Assembly (NCBI RefSeq): GCF_902833045.1
Contig: NZ_CADFDU010000015.1
Location: 1-64,000, forward strand
Length of the DNA: 64,000 bases
Reading direction: 5' to 3'
Source: Burkholderia sp. BCC0322
GTDB taxonomy: Bacteria > Pseudomonadota > Gammaproteobacteria > Burkholderiales > Burkholderiaceae
Of this stretch, positions 17,650 to 28,019 are shown piece by piece (within the stretch, counting starts at the first letter, position 1; each line of letters opens with the position of its first letter). The position numbers and the translations under genes were made by a program. A model generated the notes under the pieces. That model saw only the letters and a list, made by a program, of their open reading frames with translations. It searched no databases and was not told where the DNA came from.

Positions 17650-18717
17650 ATGCCCGTTATCGGCCCTCACGTATTGCGTAACAACCTGTTCGTCGCCCCG
17701 ATGGCCGGCGTCACGGATCGTCCGTTCCGCCAGCTCTGCAAGCGGCTGGGAGCCGGTTACGCCGTGTCCGAGATGGTCGCGTCCAACGCGCAGCTGTGGA
17801 AAAGCGCGAAGACGATGCGGCGCGCGAACCACGAAGGCGAGGTCGAGCCGATTGCGGTCCAGATCGCCGGCGCCGATCCGGCGATGATGGCCGAAGCGGC
17901 CCGCTACAACGTAGACAACGGCGCACAGATCATCGACATCAACATGGGCTGCCCGGCGAAGAAGGTCTGCAACGTCGCGGCCGGCTCCGCGCTGCTGCAG
18001 AACGAGCCGCTCGTGCAGCGCATCGTCGAGGCCGTCGTCGCGGCGGTCGGCACGGGGCCCGATGCGGTGCCCGTCACGCTGAAGATCCGCACGGGCTGGG
18101 ATCGCGAGCACAAGAACGCGATCACGGTCGCGCGCCTGGCCGAAGCCGCCGGCATCTCGATGCTCACCGTGCACGGCCGCACGCGCGCCGACCTGTACCG
18201 CGGCGACGCCGAATACGAAACCATCGCGGCCGTGAAGGCGGCGGTGCGGATTCCGGTGGTCGCGAACGGCGACATCACGTCGCCCGCGAAGGCAAAGGCC
18301 GTGCTCGACGCAACCGGCGCCGACGCACTGATGATCGGTCGCGCAGCGCAAGGTCGGCCATGGCTGTTCCGCGAAATCGACCATTTCCTGCAAACCGGCG
18401 AGCTGCTGCCCCCGCCGCGGATCGACGAGATCCAGCACGTGATGAACGAACACCTGGAAGACCACTACGCTTTCTATGGTGAATTCACGGGAGTCCGTAC
18501 TGCGCGCAAGCACATCGGCTGGTACACTCGCGGCCTTTCCGGTGCCAACGGGTTCCGGCACAGGATGAACACGCTCGATTCCACCCGCGAGCAGCTCGCC
18601 GCCGTCAATGCCTTCTTCGAGGCGCAAAAGGCGCTGTCGGACCACCTCGTCTACGTCGATGACGAAGAGGAAAACGGCCAGGGCGAGTCGGACGACCATA
18701 ACCAGTTAGCAGCATGA
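17650..18717 (+). CDS. dusB: tRNA-dihydrouridine synthase DusB
   Basis: A 355-residue FMN enzyme that reduces uridine in the tRNA D-loop. Visible hallmarks are APMAGVTDRPFRQLCKRLGAGYAVSEM near the N-terminus, the catalytic-Cys segment INMGCPAKKVCN, and HGRTRADLY plus NGDITSPAKA in the FMN-phosphate site. The stop overlaps the fis start (ATGA at 18714-18717), the conserved dusB-fis operon arrangement that couples this enzyme's expression to Fis. Confidence 0.94.
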   Translation: MPVIGPHVLRNNLFVAPMAGVTDRPFRQLCKRLGAGYAVSEMVASNAQLWKSAKTMRRANHEGEVEPIAVQIAGADPAMMAEAARYNVDNGAQIIDINMGCPAKKVCNVAAGSALLQNEPLVQRIVEAVVAAVGTGPDAVPVTLKIRTGWDREHKNAITVARLAEAAGISMLTVHGRTRADLYRGDAEYETIAAVKAAVRIPVVANGDITSPAKAKAVLDATGADALMIGRAAQGRPWLFREIDHFLQTGELLPPPRIDEIQHVMNEHLEDHYAFYGEFTGVRTARKHIGWYTRGLSGANGFRHRMNTLDSTREQLAAVNAFFEAQKALSDHLVYVDDEEENGQGESDDHNQLAA

Positions 18718-18947
18718 GCAAGCACAACATCGAACAATGTGTCCGCGAGAGCCTGGACGTGTATTTCCGGGATCTAGACGGCTCCAATCCGCACGACGTC
18801 TATGAAATGGTGATGTCCTGCGTCGAAAAGCCGATGCTCGAGGTCGTGCTCGTACAGGCAGGCGGCAACCAGTCGCTCGCCGCCGAGTACCTCGGCATCA
18901 ATCGCAATACGCTGCGCAAGAAACTGCAGCAGCACGGCCTGCTGTAG
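18714..18947 (+). CDS. fis: Fis-family nucleoid-associated DNA-binding protein
   Basis: A 77-residue protein, shorter than the 98-residue E. coli Fis but usual for beta-proteobacteria. The C-terminal helix-turn-helix is [21 protein letters not shown]. The N-terminal half (residues ~1-45) would form the dimer. It is translated from the 4-base overlap with dusB. Confidence 0.92.
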   Translation: MSKHNIEQCVRESLDVYFRDLDGSNPHDVYEMVMSCVEKPMLEVVLVQAGGNQSLAAEYLGINRNTLRKKLQQHGLL

Positions 18948-18991
18948 GCGGCCGTCCCGTCCCCATTTCCCTGGCTATTGGTGGTTCCATC

Positions 18992-20557
18992 ATGATCAAG
19001 CAAGCGCTCATTTCCGTTTCCGACAAGACCGGCATCGTCGACTTCGCGAAGTCGCTGTCCGACCTCGGCGTCAAGCTGCTGTCGACGGGCGGCACCGCGA
19101 AACTGCTCGCCGACGCGGGGCTGCCCGTTACCGAAGTGGCCGATTACACGGGCTTCCCGGAAATGCTCGATGGGCGCGTGAAGACGCTCCACCCGAAGGT
19201 GCACGGCGGCATCCTGGCTCGCCGCGACCTGCCCGAGCACATGCAGGCGCTGGAACAGCACGGCATCCCGACGATCGACCTGCTCGTCGTGAACCTGTAC
19301 CCGTTCGTCGCGACGATCGCGAAGGACGACTGCACGCTCGCCGACGCGATCGAGAACATCGACATCGGCGGCCCGACGATGCTGCGCTCGGCCGCGAAGA
19401 ACCACCGCGACGTGACGGTCGTCGTCGATCCGGCCGATTACGCGGTCGTGCTCGATGAAATGAAGGCGAACGGCAATGCGGTCGGCTATGCGACCAACTT
19501 CCGCCTCGCGACGAAGGTGTTCGCGCACACCGCGCAATATGACGGCGCGATCACGAACTACCTGACGAGCCTGACCGACGAGCTGAAGCACGCATCGCGC
19601 AGCGCGTACCCGGCGACGCTGAACATGGCGTTCGACAAGGTGCAGGACCTGCGCTACGGCGAGAACCCGCACCAGAGCGCCGCGTTCTACCGCGACCTCG
19701 CGACCCCGGCCGGCGCGCTGGCGAACTACCGCCAGTTGCAGGGCAAGGAACTGTCGTACAACAACATCGCCGATTCGGACGCGGCGTGGGAATGCGTGAA
19801 GACGTTCGACGCGCCGGCCTGCGTGATCATCAAGCACGCGAACCCGTGCGGCGTCGCGGTCGGCAACGACTCGGCCGACGCATACGCGAAGGCGTTCCAG
19901 ACCGATCCGACGTCGGCCTTCGGCGGCATCATCGCGTTCAACCGCGAAGTCGACGAAGCGGCCGCGCAAGCGGTTGCGAAGCAGTTCGTCGAAGTGCTGA
20001 TCGCACCGTCGTTCTCCGACGCCGCGAAGCAGGTGTTCGCCGCGAAGCAGAACGTGCGCCTGCTCGAAATCGCGCTGGGCGACGGCCATAACGCGTTCGA
20101 CCTGAAGCGCGTGGGCGGCGGCCTGCTCGTGCAGTCGCTCGACTCGAAGAACGTGCAGCCGCACGAGCTGCGCGTCGTCACGAAGCGCCACCCGACGCCG
20201 AAGGAAATGGACGACCTGCTGTTCGCCTGGCGTGTCGCGAAGTACGTGAAGTCGAACGCTATCGTGTTCTGCGGCAACGGCATGACGCTCGGCGTCGGCG
20301 CAGGCCAGATGAGCCGTGTCGATTCCGCGCGCATCGCGAGCATCAAGGCGCAGAACGCGGGCCTGACGCTGGCCGGTTCGGCCGTGGCATCGGACGCGTT
20401 CTTCCCGTTCCGCGACGGCCTCGACGTCGTCGTGGCGGCCGGCGCGACCTGCGTGATCCAGCCGGGCGGCTCGATGCGCGATGACGAAGTGATCGCTGCA
20501 GCCGACGAGCACAACATCGCGATGATCCTGACGGGCGTGCGCCACTTCCGTCACTGA
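18992..20557 (+). CDS. purH: Bifunctional AICAR formyltransferase / IMP cyclohydrolase
   Basis: A 521-residue PurH catalysing the last two steps of de novo IMP synthesis. The N-terminal MGS-like cyclohydrolase domain spans residues ~1-145 ([29 protein letters not shown]). The C-terminal AICAR transformylase includes [11 protein letters not shown] and the terminal [31 protein letters not shown]. It follows fis by 44 bases and may be partly co-transcribed with dusB-fis. A clear terminator follows. Confidence 0.96.
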   Translation: MIKQALISVSDKTGIVDFAKSLSDLGVKLLSTGGTAKLLADAGLPVTEVADYTGFPEMLDGRVKTLHPKVHGGILARRDLPEHMQALEQHGIPTIDLLVVNLYPFVATIAKDDCTLADAIENIDIGGPTMLRSAAKNHRDVTVVVDPADYAVVLDEMKANGNAVGYATNFRLATKVFAHTAQYDGAITNYLTSLTDELKHASRSAYPATLNMAFDKVQDLRYGENPHQSAAFYRDLATPAGALANYRQLQGKELSYNNIADSDAAWECVKTFDAPACVIIKHANPCGVAVGNDSADAYAKAFQTDPTSAFGGIIAFNREVDEAAAQAVAKQFVEVLIAPSFSDAAKQVFAAKQNVRLLEIALGDGHNAFDLKRVGGGLLVQSLDSKNVQPHELRVVTKRHPTPKEMDDLLFAWRVAKYVKSNAIVFCGNGMTLGVGAGQMSRVDSARIASIKAQNAGLTLAGSAVASDAFFPFRDGLDVVVAAGATCVIQPGGSMRDDEVIAAADEHNIAMILTGVRHFRH

Positions 20558-20588
20558 TCGCGCGCGGCCCGCGCGGCCGCTGCACGAC

Positions 20589-20620
20589 AACCCGGCGGCA
20601 TCGCACCCGCCGGGTTTTTT
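20589..20620 (+). terminator. Intrinsic terminator after purH
   Basis: A stem of AACCCGGCGG with CCGCCGGGTT, followed by a T6 run (GGGTTTTTTATT). It lies 31 bases after the purH stop. Confidence 0.88.
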
Positions 20621-20708
20621 ATTGCGCGGCGCCCTCGCACGCGGCCGTGCGGCCAGCGCACCGCACCATTCGTTGTAGTATCGCTGCATCAGGCTTTTCT
20701 CCCTACCC

Positions 20709-21251
20709 ATGCGAATTCTCGGCATCGACCCCGGCCTGCGCGTCACCGGCTTCGGCATCATCGACGTCAGCGGCCACCGGCTCGCGTATGTTGCGAGCGG
20801 CGTGATCCGCACGCCGACCGCCGACCTGGCCACCCGGCTCGGCACGATCTTCCAGGGCGTATCGACCATCGTGCGCGAGCACGCACCCGACCAGGCCGCG
20901 ATCGAAAAAGTGTTCGTCAACGTGAACCCGCAGTCGACGCTGCTGCTCGGCCAGGCGCGTGGCGCCGCGATCTGCGGCCTCGTCGCGGGCGGCCTGCCCG
21001 TCGCCGAATACACGGCGCTGCAGCTCAAACAGGCGGTGGTCGGCTACGGCCGCGCGACCAAGACGCAGATGCAGGAAATGGTCACGCGGCTGCTCAACCT
21101 CTCCGGACAACCGGGCTCCGACGCGGCCGACGCGCTCGGCATGGCGATCTGCCACGCGCACGGCGGCAACACGCTCAGCGCGCTCGGCGGCCTCGCGCCC
21201 GCGCTCGCGAAGAAAGGGCTGCGCGTGCGGCGCGGGCGGCTGGTCGGCTGA
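20709..21251 (+). CDS. ruvC: Holliday junction endonuclease RuvC
   Basis: A 180-residue resolvase that nicks Holliday junctions within RuvABC. The four acidic catalytic residues are recognisable: Asp7 ([12 protein letters not shown]), Glu in AAIEKVFVN, and two Asp in [16 protein letters not shown]. Length and start are standard. It heads the ruvC-ruvA-ruvB series; each gene has its own 120-155-bp upstream spacer with a -10-like hexamer, so separate promoters are likely. Confidence 0.95.
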   Translation: MRILGIDPGLRVTGFGIIDVSGHRLAYVASGVIRTPTADLATRLGTIFQGVSTIVREHAPDQAAIEKVFVNVNPQSTLLLGQARGAAICGLVAGGLPVAEYTALQLKQAVVGYGRATKTQMQEMVTRLLNLSGQPGSDAADALGMAICHAHGGNTLSALGGLAPALAKKGLRVRRGRLVG

Positions 21252-21370
21252 CACCGGCGCGCCCTCACGCGGCACGCCGGACCGGCCGCGGTGCCCGCGC
21301 GCGACGCACATGCGGCGCGCATCGCCCCGGGCCGATGGCCGATCCCGTCGGCATGGCGCCGCGCGTGCGC

Positions 21371-21376
21371 TACACT
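21371..21376 (+). promoter_or_regulatory. Possible -10 element (TACACT) of ruvA
   Basis: TACACT lies 29 bases before the ruvA ATG, inside the GC-rich ruvC-ruvA spacer. No good -35 is visible. Confidence 0.3.
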
Positions 21377-21405
21377 CGCGCTTTCTTCCTCGTATCCCGC
21401 CATCC

Positions 21406-21987
21406 ATGATCGGTCGCATCGCCGGCATCCTGCTCGAAAAGAACCCGCCTCACCTGCTCGTCGACTGCAACGGCGTCGGCTACGAAATCGACGTGCCGAT
21501 GAGCACCTTCTACAACCTGCCGCAAACGGGCGAGCGCGTCGTGCTGCTCACGCAGCAGATCGTCCGCGAGGACGCGCATCTGCTGTACGGCTTCCTCACG
21601 CCGCAGGAGCGCACGACCTTCCGCGAGCTGCTGAAGATCACCGGCATCGGCGCGCGCATGGCGCTCGCCGTGCTGTCCGGCATGAGCGTGCAGGAGCTCG
21701 CGCAGGCCGTGACGATGCAGGACGCCGCGCGCCTCACGCGCGTGCCCGGCATCGGCAAGAAGACGGCCGAGCGCCTGCTGCTCGAACTGAAGGGCAAGCT
21801 CGGCGCCGATCTCGGCGCGCTCGCCGGTGCCGCATCGCAGTCCGACCATGCGACCGACATCCTCAACGCGCTGCTTGCGCTCGGCTATTCCGAAAAGGAA
21901 GGCCTTGCCGCGATCAAGAACGTGCCGGCGGGCACCGGCGTATCCGAAGGCATCAAGCTCGCTTTGAAGGCGCTGTCGAAGGTGTAA
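21406..21987 (+). CDS. ruvA: Holliday junction DNA helicase subunit RuvA
   Basis: A 193-residue protein starting [30 protein letters not shown] (OB fold). The tandem helix-hairpin-helix region follows ([19 protein letters not shown] and [20 protein letters not shown]), then a C-terminal RuvB-contacting domain ([18 protein letters not shown]). It binds the four-way junction and loads RuvB. The MIGRI start is universal in the family; the frame open upstream overlaps ruvC and was not used. Confidence 0.95.
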   Translation: MIGRIAGILLEKNPPHLLVDCNGVGYEIDVPMSTFYNLPQTGERVVLLTQQIVREDAHLLYGFLTPQERTTFRELLKITGIGARMALAVLSGMSVQELAQAVTMQDAARLTRVPGIGKKTAERLLLELKGKLGADLGALAGAASQSDHATDILNALLALGYSEKEGLAAIKNVPAGTGVSEGIKLALKALSKV

Positions 21988-22094
21988 CGACCGCATGACG
22001 CGCCGCCAACCGGTGCGTTGAGGCCAGTGTCGCGCGGCCGCGCGGCGCTCGCCAGTCGGCCGTTCGGCCAGGTAGTCGGGACATCGGCGCGCGG

Positions 22095-22100
22095 TACAAT
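22095..22100 (+). promoter_or_regulatory. -10 element (TACAAT) abutting the ruvB start
   Basis: GGTACAATGG ends 6 bases before the ruvB ATG at 22107, with no Shine-Dalgarno sequence in between. This predicts a leaderless ruvB mRNA if the hexamer is used. Confidence 0.4.
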
Positions 22101-22106
22101 GGCCGC

Positions 22107-23177
22107 ATGATTGAAACCGACAAACTCGCCACCGAGCAGCGGATCATCGCCGCTTCGCCCGCCTCGTCGCACGAGGAGGTGTTCGAACGTGCGCTGCGGC
22201 CGCGCCAGCTCGACGACTACGTCGGCCAGGAAAAGGTGCGCGGCCAGCTCGAGATCTTCATCGAAGCCGCCAAGCGCCGCTCCGAGCCGCTCGACCACGT
22301 GCTGCTGTTCGGGCCGCCGGGCCTCGGCAAGACGACGCTCGCGCACATCATCGCGCGGGAGATGGGCGTGAACCTGCGCCAGACGTCGGGCCCCGTGCTC
22401 GAGCGCGCGGGCGATCTCGCGGCGCTGCTGACGAACCTCGAAGCGAACGACGTGCTGTTCATCGACGAGATCCACCGGTTGTCGCCGGTCGTCGAGGAAA
22501 TCCTGTATCCGGCACTCGAGGATTACCAGATCGACATCATGATCGGCGAAGGCCCGGCCGCGCGCAGCGTGAAGCTCGACCTGCAGCCGTTCACGCTGGT
22601 CGGCGCCACCACCCGCGCCGGGATGCTGACCAACCCGCTGCGCGATCGTTTCGGGATCGTCGCGCGCCTCGAGTTCTACGACGCCGACCAACTGTCGCGC
22701 ATCGTGCGGCGCTCGGCGTCGCTGCTGAACGCGCAGATCGATCCGAACGGCGCGCTCGAAATCGCGAAGCGCGCGCGTGGCACGCCGCGGATCGCGAACC
22801 GGCTGCTGCGCCGCGTGCGCGACTTCGCGGAAGTGAAAGCCGACGGCCAGATCACCGCGGCCGTCGCCGATGCCGCACTCGCGATGCTCGACGTCGATCC
22901 GGTCGGCTTCGACCTGATGGACCGCAAGCTGCTCGAGGCGATCCTGTACAAGTTCGATGGCGGCCCGGTCGGTATCGACAACCTCGCCGCGGCGATCGGT
23001 GAAGAGCGCGACACGATCGAGGACGTCCTCGAACCGTACCTGATCCAGCAGGGCTTCCTGCAGCGCACGCCGCGCGGTCGCGTCGCGACGCTGCTCACGT
23101 ATCGCCACTTCGGGCTTTCCGTGCCCGACACCGGCCGCACCGAACGCGGCGAGTGGGATACCCCCGACGGGAAGTAA
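22107..23177 (+). CDS. ruvB: Holliday junction branch-migration ATPase RuvB
   Basis: A 356-residue AAA+ motor with Walker [14 protein letters not shown], Walker B FIDEIHRL, the sensor region GATTRAG, the arginine finger in NPLRDRFGI, and a C-terminal winged helix ([29 protein letters not shown]). It drives branch migration on RuvA-bound junctions. The start immediately follows a TACAAT hexamer. Confidence 0.95.
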   Translation: MIETDKLATEQRIIAASPASSHEEVFERALRPRQLDDYVGQEKVRGQLEIFIEAAKRRSEPLDHVLLFGPPGLGKTTLAHIIAREMGVNLRQTSGPVLERAGDLAALLTNLEANDVLFIDEIHRLSPVVEEILYPALEDYQIDIMIGEGPAARSVKLDLQPFTLVGATTRAGMLTNPLRDRFGIVARLEFYDADQLSRIVRRSASLLNAQIDPNGALEIAKRARGTPRIANRLLRRVRDFAEVKADGQITAAVADAALAMLDVDPVGFDLMDRKLLEAILYKFDGGPVGIDNLAAAIGEERDTIEDVLEPYLIQQGFLQRTPRGRVATLLTYRHFGLSVPDTGRTERGEWDTPDGK

Positions 23178-23201
23178 CCCGTCGCCCGAGCCGCACCTGC
23201 C

Positions 23202-24155
23202 ATGACGACACCGCCCAGCTCCCACCCTGCCGCACCCGCCCCGGGCCCGCGCTGGGCCGAGCCGATCCGCAAGCGGCTCGTGGCCGGCGTCACGCACCTG
23301 ACAGCGGGCGGCGGCGGCCCGTCACTCGACCTCTCTTCGCCGCCGGGAGACCCGGGGCTGTTCGGTCCGGATGCCGTCTGCTGGCGCGTGCATGCCGACT
23401 TCACGTCGATGATGACGGGCGGCATCGCCGCGCTGCTGTTGCAGGCGCTCCACCCGCTGGCCCTCGCGGGCGTCTGGGATCACTCGTCGTTCCGCACAGA
23501 CATCCTCGGCCGCCTGCGGCGCACCGCCACGTTCATCACGGGGACGACGTTCGGCAGTCGCGCGGACGCACTCGCGCTGATCGAGCGAGTGAAATCGATC
23601 CACGCGCACATATCGGGCACCGCGCCGGACGGTCGGCCATACCGCGCGGACGATCCGGCGCTGCTGACCTGGGTGCATGTCGCGGAAGTGTCGAGTTTCC
23701 TCGCCGCGCATCTGCGCTACGTGAATCCGGCGCTGCCAGGCGAGTTGCAGGACCGCTACTACGCCGAAACGGCATTGATCGCCGAACTGCTCGGCGCGCA
23801 TGAGGTGCCCCGTTCGCGTGCCGAGGTGGCCGCCTATCTCGCGCGCATGCAGCCCGAGCTCGAGGCCGGGCAGCGCACGTTCGACGTGATGTCCATCCTG
23901 TTGAACGTGCCGGTCGCGAAGCCCGCGCTGCGGCCGGCCGCGTCGCTGGTGATGCATGCGGGAATCGACCTGCTGCCGCCGTGGGCGCAGCGCATGCTCG
24001 GCGTGTCGGCGTTCGCACCGCTGCGACGCGCGGTGGTCCGGCCCGGCATCCGGGTCGTCGCCCCCGTACTCCGCTGGGCGCTCGTGAACGGCGCATCAAA
24101 ACGTGCGCGCCGCCGCGCCACTGCGACACCGCCCGACGGCAATCCGCCCACCTGA
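23202..24155 (+). CDS. Oxygenase MpaB family protein (DUF2236)
   Basis: A 317-residue protein matching the MpaB/Lcp-like family. Typical segments are DAVCWRVHADFTSMMTGGIAALLLQALHPLALAGVWDHS, the RTATFITGTTFGSRADAL stretch and WVHVAEVSSFL. Conserved His in LHPLA and in WVHV are candidate haem or metal ligands. Members include fungal MpaB' and the latex-clearing rubber oxygenase Lcp, but the bacterial members of this type are mostly uncharacterised. It begins 24 bases after ruvB and may be read from the same transcript. Confidence 0.78.
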   Translation: MTTPPSSHPAAPAPGPRWAEPIRKRLVAGVTHLTAGGGGPSLDLSSPPGDPGLFGPDAVCWRVHADFTSMMTGGIAALLLQALHPLALAGVWDHSSFRTDILGRLRRTATFITGTTFGSRADALALIERVKSIHAHISGTAPDGRPYRADDPALLTWVHVAEVSSFLAAHLRYVNPALPGELQDRYYAETALIAELLGAHEVPRSRAEVAAYLARMQPELEAGQRTFDVMSILLNVPVAKPALRPAASLVMHAGIDLLPPWAQRMLGVSAFAPLRRAVVRPGIRVVAPVLRWALVNGASKRARRRATATPPDGNPPT

Positions 24156-24298
24156 CGATCCGCTTCCTCCTATCATTTCAATTTACTGTCAAATACCTGT
24201 GACAAGCTGACGGGCTTGCACCCGCGCACGGTCGCACGTGCCGTACGTCCCGCCTGTCCGTGACCCGCGCGGTGTCCCGCCAACCCGACCGACACCCG

Positions 24299-25435
24299 AT
24301 GCCAGCGATGCCACGCCTGCCGATCCGTTTCGCCCTTGCCGCCAGCCTGTTCACCGTCTTCGCCCTCACCGCCTGCGGAGGCGACGACGTCACCGCCGTC
24401 GCGCGTTCGGACGCACAAACGCCTTCCGGCGGCACCCCGACCACACCGGCCCCCACGCCGCCCGCCACCGTCACGCCGCAACCGGGCAAGTGGAAGGCCG
24501 CTCGCGCGGGCGACCTGATCGACGTGACGCTCGGCGACCTCCACCCAACGCAGGGTGCAATCGGCTACGACCAGATCTACTACAAGCTCGGCCGCTACGA
24601 GCTGCAGCCCGACAAGAAATTCGACGACTTCTGCGCGGACGAAGGGCTCGGCGGCGTCGCTTCGGGCGGCTACACGGGCAAGTCGACGCTGCGCGAGCCC
24701 GCGAGCTACACGTGCACGACGACCGACGCGAACGCCCGCGACCGTTCGGTGCTGAACCCGGTCGTGATCGGCCCGAACGGCGATGCGCTGTACTTGACCG
24801 ACGGCCACCACGGCCTGTCGACCTACTACGAGACACCCGACGGCGGCCCGGCGCTGCACGTGCACGTCGTCGTCAAGGACAACCTTAGCGACTACTCGGG
24901 CGACGCGTTCTGGCAGCAGATGCAGAGCCGAGGCTATCTGCGCCTCAAGAACGGCGAAGGCAACGCGATCACGACCGCGCAACTGCCGACCGGGCTCGGC
25001 GTGAAACTCGGGATGACGAACGACCGCTACCGCTCGCTCGTCTATTTCACGCGCGACATCGGTTACAGCAAACCCGCACAAGCCACCGACTACCTCGAGT
25101 TCTACTGGGCCGACTGGCTGCGCGCGCAACCGGGCACGTTCGCGCTCGCCGGCTATGACCTGACGCGCGCCGGCACGACCGACCCGGATCCGGCGAAGGC
25201 CGACACGGGCTACCTGAACGCGGTCTGGAATGCGTCGACGCGCATGGTCGCGGCCACGGACCCGGTGATCGGCGGCAAGACGGGCGCCGACCTCGGACGC
25301 GCGGACGCGATCAACGGCGGGAAGAAGTACAACAAGGGAGAATTCGACAAGCTGCGCCAGCCGATCACGGCGGACAAGCCCGGCAAGATCGCTTACGCGC
25401 TCGACTACAAGACGCGCCACGCACTGCCGCAATAA
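24299..25435 (+). CDS. Lipoprotein with ParB/Srx-like (ParBc_2) domain
   Basis: The product has 378 residues from this start, with a lipoprotein signal (lipobox LTAC, Cys26), a Thr/Pro-rich linker (residues ~40-62) and a ParBc_2-type domain. Hallmarks are DLHPTQGAIGYDQIYYKLGRY, a central GPNGDALYLTDGHHGL (the DGHH core) and VHVVVKDNLSD. The ParB/sulfiredoxin fold often binds or hydrolyses nucleotides, but the export signal rules out chromosome partitioning. Function is unknown; it presumably acts at the cell envelope. No neighbour suggests a pathway. The ATG at 24299 gives a compact signal peptide; no strong ribosome binding site is visible. Confidence 0.75.
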   Translation: MPAMPRLPIRFALAASLFTVFALTACGGDDVTAVARSDAQTPSGGTPTTPAPTPPATVTPQPGKWKAARAGDLIDVTLGDLHPTQGAIGYDQIYYKLGRYELQPDKKFDDFCADEGLGGVASGGYTGKSTLREPASYTCTTTDANARDRSVLNPVVIGPNGDALYLTDGHHGLSTYYETPDGGPALHVHVVVKDNLSDYSGDAFWQQMQSRGYLRLKNGEGNAITTAQLPTGLGVKLGMTNDRYRSLVYFTRDIGYSKPAQATDYLEFYWADWLRAQPGTFALAGYDLTRAGTTDPDPAKADTGYLNAVWNASTRMVAATDPVIGGKTGADLGRADAINGGKKYNKGEFDKLRQPITADKPGKIAYALDYKTRHALPQ

Positions 25436-25459
25436 GCCGCCAGCGCCGCGCAGGAAGAA

Positions 25460-25488
25460 AGCCCCGGCCGGCGACGCCGGACGGGGCT
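25460..25488 (-). terminator. Hairpin terminator after the histidine phosphatase gene
   Basis: AGCCCCG pairs with CGGGGCT around an inner CGGCG/GCCG stem. On the minus strand it is followed by the T-rich run TTTCTTCC. It lies just after the stop at 25495. Confidence 0.6.
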
Positions 25489-25494
25489 GCGGGC

Positions 25495-26157
25495 TCAGAG
25501 CACCTTGCGATACCCGTCGTCGTCGCTTGCGGCGTCCAGGTGCGACACGTCGGCCCACCGCACGATCTGCGCGCGGCCATCGACGTAATCGACGACGTTG
25601 ATACTCGTATTGAGCAGCGGATAGTTGCGCGGTGCCGACAGCTCGATGCCGTTCGCAAACCGGTACACACTGTCGAGCACGCCGCCGTGTGCGACGCACG
25701 CGATCCGGCCGCCCGGATGCTCGGCCACGATCGGTTCGAGCGCATGCAGCACGCGGTGGTAGAACTCGCGCTGCGACTCGCCGCCTTCCGGCGCGAAGCC
25801 GGGGTCGCGCGTCTGCCAGGCCGCGTAGGCGTCGGGGAACAACGTCTCGATCTCGGCGCTGTCGTGCCCCTGAAACTGGCCGTACGAACGTTCGCGCAGC
25901 CCTGCTCGCAGCCGCGGCGAAAGCCCGAGCGCGTCGGCGAACGGCTGCGCGGTCTGCTGCGCGCGCATCAGGTCGCTCGAATAGATCGCGTCGAGCCGTG
26001 CGCCGTCACGCGCCTCACGCGCGATCCTCACGGCGAGCCGCTGCGCCTGCTCGAGGCCCGTTTCGGCGAGCGGGATGTCGATATGGCCCTGGATGCGCTT
26101 GATGCGATTCCAGGCCGTCTCGCCATGGCGGATGAAAAGAATCTGCGTGGTGGCCAT
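25495..26157 (-). CDS. Histidine phosphatase family protein (GpmB/CobC-like)
   Basis: A 220-residue phosphoglycerate-mutase-fold enzyme with the catalytic phospho-His motif FIRHGETAWN, a Glu-bearing LRERSYGQFQGHD segment and the second catalytic His in CVAHGGVLDSVYR. Despite the family name it is more likely a phosphatase; the substrate is unknown. It is the third gene of tyrS-dtd-phosphatase on the minus strand, 23 bases after dtd. Confidence 0.88.
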   Translation of the reverse strand: MATTQILFIRHGETAWNRIKRIQGHIDIPLAETGLEQAQRLAVRIAREARDGARLDAIYSSDLMRAQQTAQPFADALGLSPRLRAGLRERSYGQFQGHDSAEIETLFPDAYAAWQTRDPGFAPEGGESQREFYHRVLHALEPIVAEHPGGRIACVAHGGVLDSVYRFANGIELSAPRNYPLLNTSINVVDYVDGRAQIVRWADVSHLDAASDDDGYRKVL

Positions 26158-26180
26158 CGCGGCGCGTCTCCGGGGAAGAA

Positions 26181-26639
26181 TCAGGGCCGCACTTGCAGCC
26201 AGAAAGTCACGGGGCCATCGTTGACGAGCGACACCTGCATGTCGGCGCCGAACTCGCCCGTCTCGACGACCGGATGGCGCGCACGCGCGGCCGCGACGAA
26301 ATAGTCGAACAGCCGCGCGCCTTCGTCGGGCGGCGCGGCCGGCGTGAAGCTCGGACGCAGCCCGCTGTTGGTATCGGCCGCCAGCGTGAACTGCGACACG
26401 AGCAGCAGGCCGCCTGCGCGGCCCTCACCGTCGATATTCGACACCGGCAGGTTCATCTTGCCGGCGGCGTCGCTGAACACGCGGTAGCCGAGCATCTTCG
26501 CGAGCAGCTTGTCGGCCGCTGCGTCGGTGTCGCCGCGCTCCGCGCAGACCAGCGCGAGCAGGCCCGCGCCGATCTCGCCGGTCGTGCGGTCGCCGACGCG
26601 CACGTCGGCGCGCTTCACGCGCTGGATCAGCGCGATCAT
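26181..26639 (-). CDS. dtd: D-aminoacyl-tRNA deacylase
   Basis: A 152-residue DTD that hydrolyses D-aminoacyl-tRNA (D-Tyr-tRNA classically). Family motifs are [30 protein letters not shown] and [10 protein letters not shown]. The DTD1 cross-subunit Gly-cisPro corresponds to the GP of that last motif. Its ATG overlaps the tyrS stop (ATGA), which fits its quality-control partnership with TyrRS. Confidence 0.94.
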   Translation of the reverse strand: MIALIQRVKRADVRVGDRTTGEIGAGLLALVCAERGDTDAAADKLLAKMLGYRVFSDAAGKMNLPVSNIDGEGRAGGLLLVSQFTLAADTNSGLRPSFTPAAPPDEGARLFDYFVAAARARHPVVETGEFGADMQVSLVNDGPVTFWLQVRP

Positions 26640-27877
26640 GCGGTCAGCGTGACGCGTGCGAAGCGGCGCTTGCCGACCTGCACGACGAACTCGCCGGCTT
26701 CGACCTTCAGGCCCTTGTCCGACACGGTCGCGCCATCGATCTTCACGCCGCCCTGCTCGATGTTGCGCAGTGCCTCGCTCGTCGACGGCACGAGGCCGGC
26801 CTGCTTCAGCAGCTGGCCGATCGCCAGCGGCGCGCCCGCGAGCGCGACCGACGGGATGTCGTCCGGCACGCCGCCCTTCGCGCGGTGGTTGAAGTCCTCG
26901 AGCGCACGCTCGGCGTCGGCCTGCGAGTGGAAGCGTGCGACGATTTCCTGCGCGAGCAGCACCTTGAAGTCGCGCGGGTTACGGCCACCCTCGATCTCGC
27001 GCTTGAAGCCGGCGATCTCGTCCATCGGGCGGAACGACAGCAGCTCGAAATAACGCCACATCAGCGTGTCCGAGATGCTCATCAGCTTGCCGAACATGTC
27101 GTTCGGATGCTCGCTGATGCCGACGTAGTTGCCCTTCGACTTCGACATCTTCTCGACGCCGTCGAGGCCTTCGAGCAGCGGCATCGTGAGAATGCACTGC
27201 TGTTCCTGGCCGTACTGCTTCTGCAGCTCGCGGCCGACCAGCAGGTTGAACTTCTGGTCGGTGCCGCCGAGCTCGAGATCGGCGTTCAGCGCGACCGAGT
27301 CGTAGCCCTGCATCAGCGGGTACAGGAATTCGTGGATCGAGATCGGCACGCCGCCCTGGAAGCGCTTCGTGAAATCCTCGCGCTCGAGGATCCGCGCGAC
27401 CGTGTAGCGCGACGCGAGCTTGATCATCCCGTCCGCGCCGAGCGGCATCGACCATTCGCTGTTGTAGCGGATTTCGGTCTTGTCGCGGTCGAGCACGAGC
27501 GCGGCCTGCTCGAAGTAGGTCTTCGCGTTCGATTCGATCTGCTCGCGCGTGAGCGGCGGGCGCGTCGCGTTGCGGCCCGACGGGTCGCCGATCAGCGACG
27601 TGAAATCGCCGATCAGGAAGATCACCGTGTGGCCGAGGTCCTGCAGCTGACGCATCTTGTTCAGCACGACCGTATGGCCGATGTGGATGTCAGGCGCGGT
27701 CGGGTCGAGGCCGAGCTTGATGCGAAGCGGCGTGCCCGTCGCCGCGCTGCGCGCGAGCTTCTGCGCGAACTCTTCCTCGACCAGCAGTTCGTCAACGCCG
27801 CGCTTCGTGACGGCGAGCGCATGCCGGACTTCGTCGGTGATCGGGAAAACGGGCTTGGAACTGGGTTCGGTGCTCAT
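26636..27877 (-). CDS. tyrS: Tyrosyl-tRNA synthetase
   Basis: A 413-residue class Ic synthetase. The HIGH motif is present as [14 protein letters not shown], the KMSKS loop as [12 protein letters not shown], and the C-terminal S4 RNA-binding domain begins at about residue 350. The family-typical [17 protein letters not shown] start was chosen over a longer frame. It is the first gene of the tyrS-dtd-phosphatase operon. Confidence 0.95.
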   Translation of the reverse strand: MSTEPSSKPVFPITDEVRHALAVTKRGVDELLVEEEFAQKLARSAATGTPLRIKLGLDPTAPDIHIGHTVVLNKMRQLQDLGHTVIFLIGDFTSLIGDPSGRNATRPPLTREQIESNAKTYFEQAALVLDRDKTEIRYNSEWSMPLGADGMIKLASRYTVARILEREDFTKRFQGGVPISIHEFLYPLMQGYDSVALNADLELGGTDQKFNLLVGRELQKQYGQEQQCILTMPLLEGLDGVEKMSKSKGNYVGISEHPNDMFGKLMSISDTLMWRYFELLSFRPMDEIAGFKREIEGGRNPRDFKVLLAQEIVARFHSQADAERALEDFNHRAKGGVPDDIPSVALAGAPLAIGQLLKQAGLVPSTSEALRNIEQGGVKIDGATVSDKGLKVEAGEFVVQVGKRRFARVTLTA

Positions 27878-28019
27878 CGGTGCCAGGAAGAATGTCGCAA
27901 AAACAGGGATTTTCCCATAACTTGCGCGCCCATCGCTTAACGGCGCGTCACGTTGCGCGGATAATCGGGCGCAAGGCGCGCGGCACCGGCCCGCGCCGCA
28001 CGATCCAGGAGAACCCAAC

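Noticed and set aside
24299-25435. A chromosome-partitioning ParB
   Set aside because: The signal peptide and lipobox send it out of the cytoplasm, and no HTH or parA neighbour is present.
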